In this document: one piece after another, positions 21,698 to 33,042 of the stretch
How positions within the stretch are numbered: the stretch's first letter is position 1
Layout of the letters: every line of letters begins with the position of its first letter
Assembly (NCBI GenBank): GCA_907163375.1
Contig: CAJQUW010014328.1
Span: 1-64,000, forward strand
Source of the DNA: Prostheceraeus crozeri
Taxonomy: Eukaryota; Platyhelminthes; Polycladida; Euryleptidae
Direction of reading: 5' to 3'
Length of the DNA: 64,000 nt
The notes under the pieces: model-generated
The model's database searches: none
What the model was told of the DNA's origin: nothing
The model's input: only the letters and a program-made list of their open reading frames with translations
Position numbers and translations under genes: made by a program

Positions 21698-23007
21698 CTG
21701 ACTTACACAATGCAAACCCCCCCCCCCCTCAACTGCTTTATACCAGAAATACAATACTGAAAGATCACACTGAATTTTGTCCGTCGAATTTGGAACCTTT
21801 GGACTTCATCGCAATAATGGTGTCGTGATCATCGTCGGGGTGTAAAGAGCGATTTTCCATTCCGGAATGGCAGTTCTTCGGTATGGACTTCGTTTGACAT
21901 GCACAAGGTGATGCAATTTGTACATGTATATGATGTTATGTATATGCACATTAACTTCACCTGTTGTCTTTTGTATTCCATTTTCTAACGCAATTATACG
22001 AATTTTGAAGCAATGCTACTTTACAGGGTTTGGAATCGGCCTAATTTTGAAGACCGACCGGCTTCTCATTGCGCCGGCTGGCCGGTAAAATTAATTTGAC
22101 CCATGTCGACCGTTGACAATATTCAGTCTAGAATAAATTGCCTGGTCAATCAATACGACATTAAGAGCATGTAAATGTAACACAATTTGAGAGTATTTAC
22201 ACATAAGTTTTGTGACATAGATATTGCGAACAGTTCATTAAACATTTAGAAAATAACTACTGGCAACTTATGCATGTACATGTAGTTCAACCCCTACTTT
22301 ATCAATGATATAGTTTCTAGAATCCTATGTTCTAGCCTCTATGAATTTTATAAGCATTGTGTGCTCATAAGCCTATCTATTGTAAATCATTCCAGATCTT
22401 GAATAATTTCATTACATAACACGTGGAGCTTAGACATGCAATGAATTGGATTTTAATGCAACGTGGCTCCTACTACCCGAACATTTGACGGTGGATTGTC
22501 GATAATACATGTAAAATAAGTTAGCGGCACGCGATCAATTTTGATTGACGTTGTACAGGGACACTCACTGAAATGAAAAATTGATGACAAGTTAGGCGAG
22601 CTCATTGTTCCAGACTCTACGTCAGCTGGCGGTCATCAATGAAAACTCAAAGGATCTCAAGTTAAACTATGGTGGAGAGAGATCGCAATTGACGTCGCAA
22701 ATCACTGGAATTCCCTCACAAGTGAAGAAGTAAATCTCACTTCAGTGAATCATTTTAAATCAAGTTTGCACGTTTTCACCTTTTGCACGCAAATTTGCAC
22801 GTCGCAGACAAAACAGTTCGAAACATCAGCACTCAATCAGTGATCAAATAGCTCATCTCAGAACTTTTTTCGTTAGATAGTTATATTGGAATTACATCGA
22901 AATTATATCGTTAAAATAGAACTTAGAATTTAATGACCGGTTATTAAAGCTTTCTTGTGGAGGTGGTATATAGACATCCGTATATATTATTACTGTATCA
23001 ATGTTAT
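21698..23007. other. Spacer with a possible hAT-type left end
   Basis: A C-run (about 21718-21729) follows the LINE tail. At 22024 cagggtttggaatcggcc begins a GC-rich block (22024-22085) resembling a hAT terminus. Its possible partner lies at 25420-25515, but the flanking 8-mers do not match. Remaining sequence has no recognised gene. Confidence 0.45.
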
Positions 23008-23009
23008 TA

Positions 23010-23229
23010 CACCTTTTCCAAGTCATTAGTAGAAACACGCAATTCAATAGCGGTGATATCAAGTCAATAGTAGATCCGCTCAAATCAGCAACGGGAATCT
23101 CAAATCATTAATAGAAATTCTATTCTATCTCAAGTCAACAGTAGATCTACCCAATTCAACAACGGAAAGCAAAAATCAACAGTAGATGTTGGGATCCTTT
23201 GTCATGCTTCAAAATTTACGGGCCAGTTT
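23010..23229. repeat. Left terminal inverted repeat with iterated ~20 bp boxes
   Basis: Contains eight boxes of about 20 bp that alternate between two types. Type A is aagtcaNNAGTAGA (23020, 23061, 23132 and 23173, with a degenerate one at 23102). Type B is aattcaa..aCGG or similar (23041, 23082, 23153). The pair period is about 41 bp. The right repeat (24833-25052) carries the same set in mirror order. Such boxes are candidate multiple transposase-binding sites. Confidence 0.85.
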
Positions 23230-23449
23230 AAGATATATGAAGCTACGATTGCATAATGCAGTTTGCATCGCGCAATCACTTATTCACGTCTTCGTTAGCT
23301 AACTAACAATAATAGACAAAAGTACAATGGCATGTGCAGAAACAAAGATTGCCCGTCATGCCAAACAATTGACTCATCACATCGACTCGATGCATGCATT
23401 GATTGATAGCACCAACTAATGTCATTCTTTGTACATACGATCTGTAGCG

Positions 23450-24470
23450 ATGTCGCGTCAACGAATATCTGCTGCAGACAAGCAAAGACTTATACGGGCG
23501 TTTGAGAATGGTCAGGATTATCAAGCTTTGGCTGAGACGTTGGCTATCAAATCTGGAACTGCTTGGTCAATCATCCGGCGTTTTCAAAATACTGGATGTG
23601 TAGTGCGACAGAGAGGAGGTGCACACAACAAGAAACGGAATGATGAAATATCTTCAACACTTTTGTCTATTGTTGAGGAAAATCCCCAGTTTACTCTATC
23701 ACAGATAAATGCCACTTTGAAGTCATTGCTGCCACATAAGCCCGCCATGTGTGATAATTTCGAATATCTTGCACGGTCAAATGGTGACCATGAAGAAGTT
23801 AATGGACTTCCCTGCAGAGAGAAATGCATCTGAAGTGAAAGCTCAACGTCGACAACTCGTAGAGTGGCTAATTGCTCTCAGTCCAGATATTGAGCCGATT
23901 TTTATTGATGAGAGTGGCTTTCATCTTTGGATCAAACGTACTCGCGGGAGAGCCATCAGAGGCGATCGGGCTGTGCGTGTTGTTGGTGGACGAAGGATAA
24001 CAAATTTTAGTGCATTATTTGCCGTGTCTCCAAGACGGGGTCTGGTTCATCACCAGTTCATTACATCGAATACGAATTCGACAGTCTTCAATTCCTTTCT
24101 GTCAGAGCTGTCCCTGAATATTGGACATGAAACATTGGCGGTATTCATAATGGACAATTGCAGTATCCATCGCAATCACCAATTGGCTAATCTCCCAAGT
24201 ACTGACAGTGCAAAATTTCTTTCTCCCTATTCTCCCATGTTCAACATTTGCGAAAATGCGTTCAGTTCGTGGAAAGCCGGAGTCAAGCGCCAAATGGCAG
24301 AGGTGAGGGACCAGGTCATTTTGCAACCCCGCCCCCAAACACTTGCAACTCTAATGCAATTAGCTGAGCAGAACGTTGCCGAAATAACGGTTTATAAATG
24401 TGACCGATGGTTTTCACATATGCAGACGCATTACGGTCGTGCGTTGAGAGAAGAAGACATAACATATTGA
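23450..24470 (+). pseudogene. Tc1/mariner-type DDE transposase, one frameshift
   Basis: The first part (from the Met at 23450, MSRQRISAADKQRLIRAF) is a paired-like helix-turn-helix DNA-binding domain (ALAETLAIKSGTAWSIIRRF) with a GGxxNKKR-type linker. The second part (about 23755-24470) is the DDE domain: FIDESGFHLW (first Asp), IMDNCSIHRN (second Asp, codon 24153-24155) and SPYSPMFNICENAF (Glu, codon 24252-24254). The spacing between second Asp and Glu is 32 residues. A 1-2 bp frameshift near 23755-23760 separates the halves; otherwise the roughly 340 aa protein is uninterrupted. It binds the terminal repeats and catalyses cut-and-paste transposition when intact. Confidence 0.9.
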
Positions 24471-25054
24471 GATATGTAAATGCATCAGTGGAAATTTTCA
24501 GTGTTATGTCGTTCATCATGATTTATGTTCAGCATATTTTTATTCTATTGTTTCTATTGAAAATTATAGACAGATTTTTCACATACCCAAATTGTTGCTT
24601 TTCATTATCAGCGATCAGGACGAACTGTCTCTAAACACAGACTACATGACTAGAACAAAAATTCTAGAATTCATTCTTTGCAGCTTCGAATCCTGGGGGC
24701 TACATTACATGCATGCTTCTTATGTCTTCCATTTGCTATTAAACTTTTGTCTGTAAAATGAAATAGTGCTCAATTAAGTAAAAACATTAATGAATCCGTA
24801 ATTGCAACTCCATATCCATTCTAAAGAGGCACAAACTGGCCCGTAAATTTTGAAGCATGACAAAAGATCCCAACATCTACTGTTGATTTTTGCTTTCCGT
24901 TGTTGAATTGGGTAGATCTACTGTTGACTTGAGATAGAATAGAATTTCTATTAATGATTTGAGATTCCCGTTGCTGATTTGAGCGGATCTACTATTGACT
25001 TGATATCACCGCTATTGAATTGCGTGTTTCTACTAATGACTTGGAAAAGGTGTA

Positions 25055-26924
25055 TTACATTAATGCCCGTTTGGGTCACTGTTCTGATTATCTGTTTTAA
25101 ATTCCTTTGTGTTTGATTGACCTTGAAAATGTAGTCAGCACTATCATAAATTACAAAGTGGGCCTAAAACTGTTTAGACGAGTAAATAAGTCAATGCGCG
25201 TATTACTGCCCATCGCACAAAACATGATGTCAAAGTGCGAATAATTGCATCGCATGATATTGCATTGTAATCGGTAACTCTCGCTTATCCGGAGTACCGG
25301 TAGGCCCATCATATCATGCATTGTACGCTATGTGGAAATTCAATAATGTCTAATGGCATAAGTTGACAAAATAATGTCTGACGATCAAAGCCTTAACCAA
25401 CCGGTACAGAGACGCCAGTCACCATCCCTTCTCCGACAGGCCGGCCGACGGGTTTTGATGACGCCGGCCACCAGTCTGGCCGCGGCTGCCAAAACCGCGG
25501 CCGGTTCCAACCCTGTGTCAAGTTTCTGACTTGGAGTATGGAATAAAAGCATCTGCATGAATACATGAAAAATCCAGGTGAACAAGCTGACTGACAGTTT
25601 CAGGACTTAATCTGACATTACTGATGTCATCAGTTTTGGTCTTTCCGAGCGGAACTGACGAGCTGTTGTAGAGCATGAAGTGAGCATCTACTGCTGTTCA
25701 AAACTTAACAGAAATGAATATTTCTTGAAAATTTCCTTTTGATTTTTCACATAAGCCTGAACGGATGCAAGCATATCTGGCATAAACTATGTGCTGCAAA
25801 AAAATCATCATATAATATGCTGCCAAATTTTACATTCATCCGTAGATCGATATTAAAATATAAGAAACTGCAGATGATCGATTACTTTCTTCTTATCGTA
25901 TTTCAGCTTCTAAGGTATGAAAATTAAGTACGGACACGTATTTAGTAAATATCAATACAAAATGGGAATTATTTGCGTTGTGAATAAAATCAACCGTACC
26001 ATCCAACGAGAGTCGGATCCGACCTGCGTAGCTGCCAAGTCCGGAGCATTTGAAACTTTTCAAATAAAATACGAACCAGACGATGTACAATAGTCAATGA
26101 GGAGGTCGTATTCTTGCAAGAAAATTCCGCATCGAATCATTGTCTGATACATTTACTACAATTTCCTTTGGGATAGTCCAACCGGTGCATTTTTGGTAAC
26201 TAAAGTGCTGATAACATTCTAAACATCGAAATGTTAGTCACTTATCAACGAATAGCTAACTCCTCCGCAGACTGAAACATTGACATCTGATCCAATGAAG
26301 CGGCGTTTCAGATGAACAGATAATCTCGAATTCCGTCACGAATATTAATTTAATAAAGTAACTTATATCTTATTATATCTATCAAAGTGTGATCAAAGCA
26401 ATTGACATCACGTTTTTGTATTTCTTCAGATTCACATGAGTGCTACTTAAGATTGAAAAAGGAGAAGATGACCATCGTAGGAAGGCAAAAGCTAAAGATA
26501 TTTCACTGTACAAACGACGCGATAAACCTTAAAACAGTCAATAACTTTTGCAAGATTAGGAGGATTCTGTCAGAAAGATGTGTGATAAAAGTTACTGTAC
26601 ATTAAAGTGCATGAAAATTTGCTGCATTTCAACTCAGTGTGTTTTTAAAACGACAGACAACAAAGAAGTCAATAATTAATCGTTTTTATCCTTTGGTTCA
26701 ATGCGCAATCACTCATACATGTTGATGCAAGAGGATGATCTTAAAGATTTTGTGGGATGTGTTTATTTGCGAAGTGACTAACATAGCGTTCATACTTGCA
26801 TTTGAGTGCATTATCTCCAAATTGCTTGTTCATATCAGTAGCTACTGGGCTGCGGGATTCTACTGGAGCATAGAAATTGATAACAATGTGAGGTATGAAA
26901 ATGAAAATTAAACTTCATGCAATA
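25055..26924. other. Spacer, no gene recognised; GC-rich block at 25420-25515
   Basis: Mostly AT-rich unique sequence. The GC-rich block ends ggccggttccaaccctg (to 25515), which read in reverse is cagggttggaaccggcc, a hAT-type terminus similar to that at 22024. Open frames here lack domains. Confidence 0.45.
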
Positions 26925-27052
26925 CATAATGCATGATTTTGCAAGGCTTTCTATGTCCACAGGTTAATAAGTTCCACGAAGCATGTAAATATTTTCCTGC
27001 TTGGAAATTATTAACCTGGTGAAGATCTCTATGAAAAAAGTCATGCATTATG
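26925..27052. repeat. Imperfect hairpin, ~50 bp arms
   Basis: cataatgcatga at 26925 pairs with tcatgcattatg ending at 27052, and caggttaataa..ttcc pairs with ggaa.ttattaacctg. The loop is about 26 bp. It is probably a small MITE or foldback. Confidence 0.75.
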
Positions 27053-27055
27053 ACA

Positions 27056-27155
27056 GATAATGCATAGATTTCTGCGGTCATTATTTGTCATAATAACCTC
27101 GAGCCTTCGGCTCTCGGTAATTATAGCAATAATGACCTCAAATCTATGCATTATC
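27056..27155. repeat. 100 bp palindrome with a nested GC hairpin
   Basis: gataatgcatagattt (27056) pairs with aaatctatgcattatc (ending 27155); ggtcattatt pairs with aataatgacc. At the tip a short GC-rich stem gagcc-ttc-ggctc (27101-27113) forms its own hairpin. It lies 3 bp from the preceding hairpin. Confidence 0.8.
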
Positions 27156-27540
27156 TATTACAAAATAGTGGCAGAAAAATCACACTTTCATTTATGCTCT
27201 TCAAAACGACTCTATCATTGGGTTATAATCAGTCATATGTGTAATTCTGGACTCTTCATTGGGCATTCATGCCTTGACCACGTTCCCTCGATCATGTCGC
27301 GACCTTGAGTCAATTTCTATTCTAATCAATTTCAGATAAGCAATCTTCTCCAATAGAAGAAAGTGAACACTTCGAAAAATAAGGAAAATAGTGACTCGAT
27401 CAATTGATTGCACCGCTTTCCATTACATGTTATCATTAATTATTGTATTTAATCATTCATATTTCCAATGTCAGTTACAATGAAGCTTCTTGCCACGGAG
27501 ATAAATTCCCTTGTCCCCCAGTCAAAGACGCAAGCGAATC
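27156..27540. other. Spacer, nothing recognised
   Basis: No gene or repeat recognised. Confidence 0.5.
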
Positions 27541-27777
27541 CAAAGATGCTCGCCAACAAATTCATCATTAAAAGACAATAGATACACATGTGCAAAAGAT
27601 AATTTTTCACACGAGCGCTTTCGTGGTCTTTAGTCGTGTGTGACGACCGAATGAAATAATAATGTAGGATGACAGATGATTCGCTAACATGATTCACATG
27701 ACGTCATAGGAATATACAGCACAACGAAATGAACAATAACTATGAAAGTTGACAGAATATCGGCAATCAAAATCTAC

Positions 27778-28860
27778 CTAAACGAAACATGAATAAAAAC
27801 TACTACGGTAATAGAAGGCTATATACAAAATCTTTTTGGATACACAATACAGGTTTGTGTTCCAAAATAAAAAGAGCTCAAAAATACGCAAAGGCACAGT
27901 CGAATTTGACCTAGCCAATACCGAAAAAGATGACGAAAATTCGTTCCCGACGAGAGAAGGACAGTCAACAGCGTGTTTACATATCGATGATGCAGGACTC
28001 CGTGACTGTAAAGAACCTGACATGAACCATCGCGGTCTTACACCCAGCGGTGTATCTTACACCCAGCGGTCTTCATATTTATAACTAACGTGTGACTTAC
28101 TGAGCATAGGAACCGGCCCGAGAGAACGAAGATGTATGCATAAAGATTGCAGAGTGCCAGTTCGGCTGGGCATGGAATAGAAAGATGTCCTCAGACTTGA
28201 ACAATTTAAGCACGAAAATTCTTTGGCAACCGCAGACGCTGCGTTTCGCCCTATAAGGGCATAGGCTTGGTGACATATGAGACAATTGGAGTGCAACTAG
28301 AATAAACTTCTTTCGTTAGAGAATAAATTCGCAAGCGGATTAAGCCAGTTAGTGAATCACAGAGAAAAGGAATTGTGATGAACATATCTTTACATTTTGG
28401 ACCAAACACAGGATCATTAACAACAGGCACTTAATTATACTTAATAACGATAAAAGATGGTGGATAGTTACTCTCTTTTAGAGTTTCAAACAGCAACGAT
28501 TCTTCAGCAAGAAGAGTTGATGGAGAACAAAAAAATCAAATGCAATCCAGTCCAAGTTGGCTTTCTGTAAATTGAAGTCAAAGCCTTTTTGGGTAAAATG
28601 TCGAGCTACCAAAACTTTCAAAGAGGGTAGAGAACCATTGTCAGACTCAGACTCAATAGTGAAATGCGAATATGAATGAGGTTGATTAAAAATACTCAAT
28701 AAACGTTTATCATCATCAAAATTGCAAGCTATAATAAAAATATCATCGACATATCATTGGTAACGTATAGACAACGAGGTGATATCATCATGCAAGACAT
28801 ACAATTAAACGTAGACCAGAAAAATGTGACTTAAGATAGGGCCAAGTGGACTGCCCATTC
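27778..28860 (-). pseudogene. PLE RT/nuclease remnant
   Basis: The fragments are alignable by motif to the PLE at 41868-43107: the MGSPLGPIL box, a YVDD box with DIFII, and a C-terminal SPxSSICxHAV ... FSSxFSxL block. The same family is likely. The finger domain and nuclease core are degraded or lost. This is a fossil with several breaks. Confidence 0.75.
28235..28260 (-). ncRNA. Hammerhead-ribozyme-like core, second half conserved
   Basis: On the minus strand: a 4 bp helix gccc-ttata-gggc (28260-28248), immediately followed by gaaac (28247-28243), then gcagc and the cleavage triplet gtc (28237-28235). This matches helix II, the GAAA core strand and the NUH site of a hammerhead ribozyme. The upstream CUGANGA strand is degraded here. 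It belongs to a repeat family with copies at 29530-29610 and 38655-38770 sharing a cctcagacttgaacaa flank. Confidence 0.5.
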
Positions 28861-29250
28861 ATTCATGTCATGTTTCTTATTAGTACATATTCATTGTTGA
28901 TCACTTTCTCTCAGCTTTGATACATACTGTTCATTTCGTTGTGTTGTAAATTTCTGTGACGTCACGTAAATCATGTTAACGCTAGCATTTGGCATCCTCT
29001 ACATTATGACATCATAATTTCATTCGGTCGTCACCATAGAAATAGATTGTCCATCTGAAGTTGAGCGGAATGGAAATTGACCTCAAGGTCACGGCACAGT
29101 CAGGGGAACTAAGTTGTGGAATGAATAGCCAATGAAAAGTCTATAATAGCGCTCGTGTGAAAATCTATCTTTTGTACATATATACGTGTATATGTATATG
29201 CGTATTTTCTTTTAATAATGAATTTGTTGGCGATCATCTTTGTTTTCAAA

Positions 29251-30198
29251 TGCGTTGGTATGAACTTCAACTGCTGCAAGTGAATCCATGTCTGTACTTC
29301 CTGCACAACAGTGTTGAAAGCTTGGTGCAACTGCAAGTAGAAGAAATAGTGCTAGCCAGAAAGTTAACAGATGCCCCCACGGGAGACCACACAGAAACAG
29401 TGTTAGATAGTGAGCTGTTCGTGACAAGCAAATTTCAATAGGTTAGGGATACTGTTTGAGAGAAGTTTGCCTGACAATGTTTCTGTGTGGTCACCTCAGA
29501 GTGTCAGCTTGCCCGCCAGGCAAAGGACAGAAATACTTCCTCAGACCTGAACAACTTCATAGCTAAATTCCGTAGACAGTGCATTTCGTCGAAAACACGT
29601 AATATGGGCTAATTTTCAAAGCATTCACATTGTGGCATGGAAATGGGCCGCATACTGTGAGACAATAACAGTGCATTTGCTTTTTTGTTTCGAATTGTCT
29701 TGATCAAAAATTTGTGGCATCGATTTATAATAACAGAAAATCCGTTATTGCAGATTCATTTTTATGTGAATTTTGGTTTTTCTTGTAATGTGCTGCGTTG
29801 CATATTATATATTAGCTTTTTACGATCTTGTGTCTATGCCTGTTTGCATCTCATATAAATGCCAGTTCACCTTCGAAATACCATTGATGTGAATAAAATG
29901 TATGTCAACATGATATTCGAACAATTCATTCTATGATTTTATCCATTGAAGGTTAGAGCGTGACTTTCTTCAGCAATACTAAAATATCATCGCATTTTAA
30001 AACCTACTGTCTGATTTTTAATTCACATTTACTATTTGCTTTTGTTTTAAGTACACAAAATATTTATGAAAAATTTGACCACAGGAGTAAAGGTAATAAC
30101 ACCAATGATGGAAATCATTAATTAGGACTTTATCATGAACCACAGATGTGCAGTCTGAGTCGCAACTTGCCACAAGCTGCATAGGTGCCGTCTAAAAC
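29251..30198. other. Spacer with another copy of the hammerhead-like repeat (about 29530-29610)
   Basis: The stretch cctcagacctgaacaa...gtagacagtgcatttcgtcg is a diverged copy of the repeats at 28185-28260 and 38655-38725. Its core is poorly kept (gacgaaatgcactgtc on the minus strand). The rest is AT-rich without a gene. Confidence 0.5.
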
Positions 30199-30212
30199 GT
30201 TTGCGTTAGATC

Positions 30213-30459
30213 CAAAAGAAAAACACACCAGTGTAATATAGCCAAAGCTGCTGTATTAATAAAATTCTCAAATTTTCGCGGACAACCGCCTTGTTCAAGA
30301 GTGCACGAGGAATGAACTAAGTAAGCGAGCGCGCTGACGACCGCTTATCAGCAGAGGGTCACGTGATCGACATCGGCGCAGACAGCGAGACGGCAGTACA
30401 TGGGTGCAAGCGCACTCATGAACAGCAAAGGGTAAATGACAGGATAAGAAAAAGGAAGT
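30213..30459 (-). repeat. PLE terminal repeat (copy 1; also 33056-33302)
   Basis: A 247 bp segment downstream of the ORF, repeated almost identically at 33056-33302 and partly inverted at 33966-34120. On the minus strand it carries ttgaaca-ag, a perfect helix gcgg-ttgt-ccgc (30289-30278) and then gaaaa: the layout of a hammerhead-ribozyme-like core (CUGANGA / helix II / GAAA). Repeated cores lie at 33132-33121 and, inverted, at 34042-34053. PLE terminal repeats are known to harbour hammerheads; this one is degenerate in the first core strand. Confidence 0.75.
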
Positions 30460-33042
30460 TTAAAATACAATGTCCTTCAGCTCCTCACGTTCCTGACGGG
30501 AATTGATGCTGGACTGCCTCTTTTTTATTTCTATAGCCTCAAGTATTCTCAGCGATGTCAATTGATGCTCACGGCTAAGTATTTCTGTTTGAAAACTGCT
30601 TTTACAAGTAAGTTTATGTTTGAAAACTGAGCTGCTGCTCGAATTTATGTGTTCACGCACCCTGATGTGGAGAGGCCGAATAGTGCTGCCAATATACAAC
30701 TTACCACAGCTGCTACACTTCATCTGGTACACACAATTGGTGACATGACACAACTTGTTGTCCTTTACAGGACAGTTCTTCAGCTTGCATTCATCAGCTT
30801 CCTCCTTCTTCCTGAGGACGTCTCTTAGTGTTCTTGTCTTATGATACATCTTGACTGGGAGGTCATTTTGCTGCAGGACCCCGTTGATGTTCCTGTTCAG
30901 CTGGTCGGAAACGTACGGCATCTTCAGGAAAATAGGGTCTTCAATGCGCTTTATGGTTTTTCTCTTTCTCTTGAAGTTCGGCTTCACAGGAACGATTTGC
31001 TGAGCCACATTACAAGGATAGCCGTTGCTCTTCAGAATATTTTTGAAGTCATTAAGATTGGAGGCGAGGTCTCTACTATCTGTACATCTTTCTCTAATGC
31101 GATCCACCTCGTTTCGGATGATATTCCTTTTCGTTTGTGAAGGTAGGGCCGAGTCACAATGCACAAACAAGGGTTTCTTTGCTCTTTTCTTGTAGAAGTT
31201 GAAAATAGCCTTGCCCTCGTCTGTTATTGAGAATTCAAAGTCCAGAAGCTTCAGGGTTCTGCCGTTGTTGTTAGGATGCTCGATTTCAAATTTAATGTTC
31301 GGATGTTGTTGATTCATAAACTCCAATATTTTCATAGCCGCAGCTTCGTCTGTGGTGATAATACAAATAACATCAATATAGCGCTTATATAATGCTATAG
31401 GCATACTTCTCACGGGAAGAGATTCCAATCTATGCATGAATAATATTGCCACGATTCCTGCCACACTGTTACCCATCGGCAATCCACTGATCTGACGAAA
31501 GATTTTACCTTCAAATTTGAAATAAGTGCTGGTGAGCACTATATGTAGGAGATGGCTGACATGGTCCGACCTCAATTGTACTCGTATATCCTTGTTTTCC
31601 TCAATGTGTTGTTTGACTGACTCTATGGCATTTTCCACAGGTATTGATGTATAGAGTGCCGACACGTCTAGGCTGAAAGGATATGAGTTCTCTTGTAGCG
31701 TAGAGTCGTGCAACTTGGATATTTCGTCCATTAGTTGAGTGCTATTCCTGAGGTGGGAGGGTACAGAATCCAACAGGGGACTCAGAACAGTTTTGAGGAG
31801 GAAAGCTAATTTCTTTGTAGGTCCTTGGCAGTTGGATACTATCGGCCTGATCTTCATGGTGGTGCCTTCTTTGTGAGTCTTTATCAGATGATAAAAACGT
31901 GGGAACTTGGAGTTGTGACTCATGTAGGTGGAAGTTATTCTTCTAGGGAGATTACAAGCAGAAGATACTTCCTTCCAGGCACCATTTAACTTCGATTCGA
32001 TAGTGGACATGCTTATCTTATCCACGGGTTCATAAATGGTGGAGTCTGCTAGATGCTCAAACCCCGCTCGTACATAGACATCTTCTTCCACAGCACAGAA
32101 TTCTCCTCCTTTGTCACTGGGTTGAAGGACTATGGGTTTGTTCTGTAACTTCTTGATTACTGTGAATTCTTGCTTCGTGAGGTTTTGGAATCTTCTTTGT
32201 GAATTCTTTGCAGAGTCAATCAGCTTGGCAATCTCCACTTGACATCTACGAATCTTTGTTTCAGTGTCAATGTCAGCTGGAGGAGGCACACAAACATATT
32301 GTGTTTCAGGAAATTTAGAGATTGACTGTTCTTGTTGCAGATTTGCTTGGGAGTCGTCTGTGGCCCGTGTAGCTTTATTCTTCCTGTATTCTCGCCATCT
32401 CATTTGGTAACCCATTCGGCAGAGTTGAACGTGCACGTCTTGTAGTACTTTGTCCGACAAATCTTCCTTGATAGCAAATTTGGGACCCTTGGCTAGCAGG
32501 TTGACTTCTTCTGGTTCCAGAGTGCCAGTCAGATCGGTTACTCTGGATTCGATGTGGTCATCCCCAGCAGCCTCATCATCAATAATGTGCTCGCGTCGCT
32601 CGCGAGTCATAGCTGCCACTTTCCGCTGTAAGTGACGTTGATGGGAGCGCCTAGCATGATGATATGCAACTTTGCAGGAGTTGATCAAAGCCTCTGCGTG
32701 TGTGGCTTCTTGACCTCCTCGAATCCTGGAATTGTTTTCCATGGCTGCTTGAAGATTTGAATAATACCTCGATTGCAAGTAGCGCTTCATATGGGTCATA
32801 ATTGTTCGTTTGATCAACGTGGCTTTGTTGCTGAAGAGCGGAAGCTGGTAAAATCTAGGTAGGTGCAGGTTATGAATAGTCTTAGGAAAAATGTTCTTCA
32901 CCAAACAAGTCTTAACAAATTGGAGTTGTACTTTCGCCTTTGCCATGCGCTCACTCACATTGAAACATTGCCTCATGAAAGAGAAATCCACCTGGCTCGG
33001 ATGCAAAGATTTCAGCAAGTTGAAATTATCCCTTAGCAGCAT
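30460..33042 (-). CDS. PLE reverse transcriptase / GIY-YIG endonuclease
   Basis: Open ORF of about 860 aa from the Met at 33042. An in-frame Met at 33141 would add 33 residues translated from the terminal repeat, so I prefer the internal one. The order is: a basic N-terminal region, the PLE block LLAKGPKFA, a finger region (PSDKGGEF; RFYHLIKTHKEG; KIRPIVSN), motif A SLDVSALYTSIP, motif B SGLPMGNSVAG, a motif C region beginning YKRYID, then a Cys-rich linker and the GIY-YIG nuclease (CSSCGKLYIGSTIRPLHIR...REH). The protein reverse transcribes its RNA at a nick made by the nuclease. One catalytic box is not in its usual form, so I do not call the copy active. Everything else looks whole. Confidence 0.93.
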   Translation of the reverse strand: MLLRDNFNLLKSLHPSQVDFSFMRQCFNVSERMAKAKVQLQFVKTCLVKNIFPKTIHNLHLPRFYQLPLFSNKATLIKRTIMTHMKRYLQSRYYSNLQAAMENNSRIRGGQEATHAEALINSCKVAYHHARRSHQRHLQRKVAAMTRERREHIIDDEAAGDDHIESRVTDLTGTLEPEEVNLLAKGPKFAIKEDLSDKVLQDVHVQLCRMGYQMRWREYRKNKATRATDDSQANLQQEQSISKFPETQYVCVPPPADIDTETKIRRCQVEIAKLIDSAKNSQRRFQNLTKQEFTVIKKLQNKPIVLQPSDKGGEFCAVEEDVYVRAGFEHLADSTIYEPVDKISMSTIESKLNGAWKEVSSACNLPRRITSTYMSHNSKFPRFYHLIKTHKEGTTMKIRPIVSNCQGPTKKLAFLLKTVLSPLLDSVPSHLRNSTQLMDEISKLHDSTLQENSYPFSLDVSALYTSIPVENAIESVKQHIEENKDIRVQLRSDHVSHLLHIVLTSTYFKFEGKIFRQISGLPMGNSVAGIVAILFMHRLESLPVRSMPIALYKRYIDVICIITTDEAAAMKILEFMNQQHPNIKFEIEHPNNNGRTLKLLDFEFSITDEGKAIFNFYKKRAKKPLFVHCDSALPSQTKRNIIRNEVDRIRERCTDSRDLASNLNDFKNILKSNGYPCNVAQQIVPVKPNFKRKRKTIKRIEDPIFLKMPYVSDQLNRNINGVLQQNDLPVKMYHKTRTLRDVLRKKEEADECKLKNCPVKDNKLCHVTNCVYQMKCSSCGKLYIGSTIRPLHIRVREHINSSSSSVFKHKLTCKSSFQTEILSREHQLTSLRILEAIEIKKRQSSINSRQEREELKDIVF

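Larger units (their letters stand above)
23010..25052 (+). mobile_element. Tc1/mariner-like transposon with 220 bp terminal inverted repeats
   Basis: The element begins caccttttcc and ends ggaaaaggtg, flanked by TA on both sides (23008-23009 and 25053-25054), the Tc1/mariner target. Terminal inverted repeats of about 220 bp (23010-23229 and 24833-25052) match almost perfectly through to gggccagttt/aaactggccc. Inside lies a transposase interrupted by a single frameshift. The size of 2043 bp fits a Tc1/mariner-superfamily element with long terminal repeats. The good preservation of both repeats suggests a young copy. Confidence 0.93.
27541..29250 (-). mobile_element. Broken PLE bracketed by inverted repeats
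   Basis: Left arm 27541-27734 and right arm 28929-29250 are reverse complements (gttcatttcgttgtg, catttcattcggtcgtca, cgctcgtgtgaaaa, gaatttgttggcga). The right arm carries about 100 bp of extra sequence near 29043-29147. Between them, on the minus strand, are RT motif B (MGSPLGPILSHIFLVYV), a motif C region with YVDDIFII near 28750, thumb-like sequence (28478-28699) and a GIY-YIG C-terminal tail (27778-28023, SPASSICKHAVDC...). A third sequence, 28130-28300, carries the hammerhead-like core described separately. The coding part has several breaks and its N-terminus is missing. Confidence 0.8.

Noticed and set aside
22024-25515. A large hAT element spanning the Tc1-like transposon
   Set aside because: Both ends look like hAT termini (cagggttt.. 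and ..aaccctg), but the adjacent 8-mers (ctacttta and tgtcaagt) do not match, so the ends probably belong to different copies.
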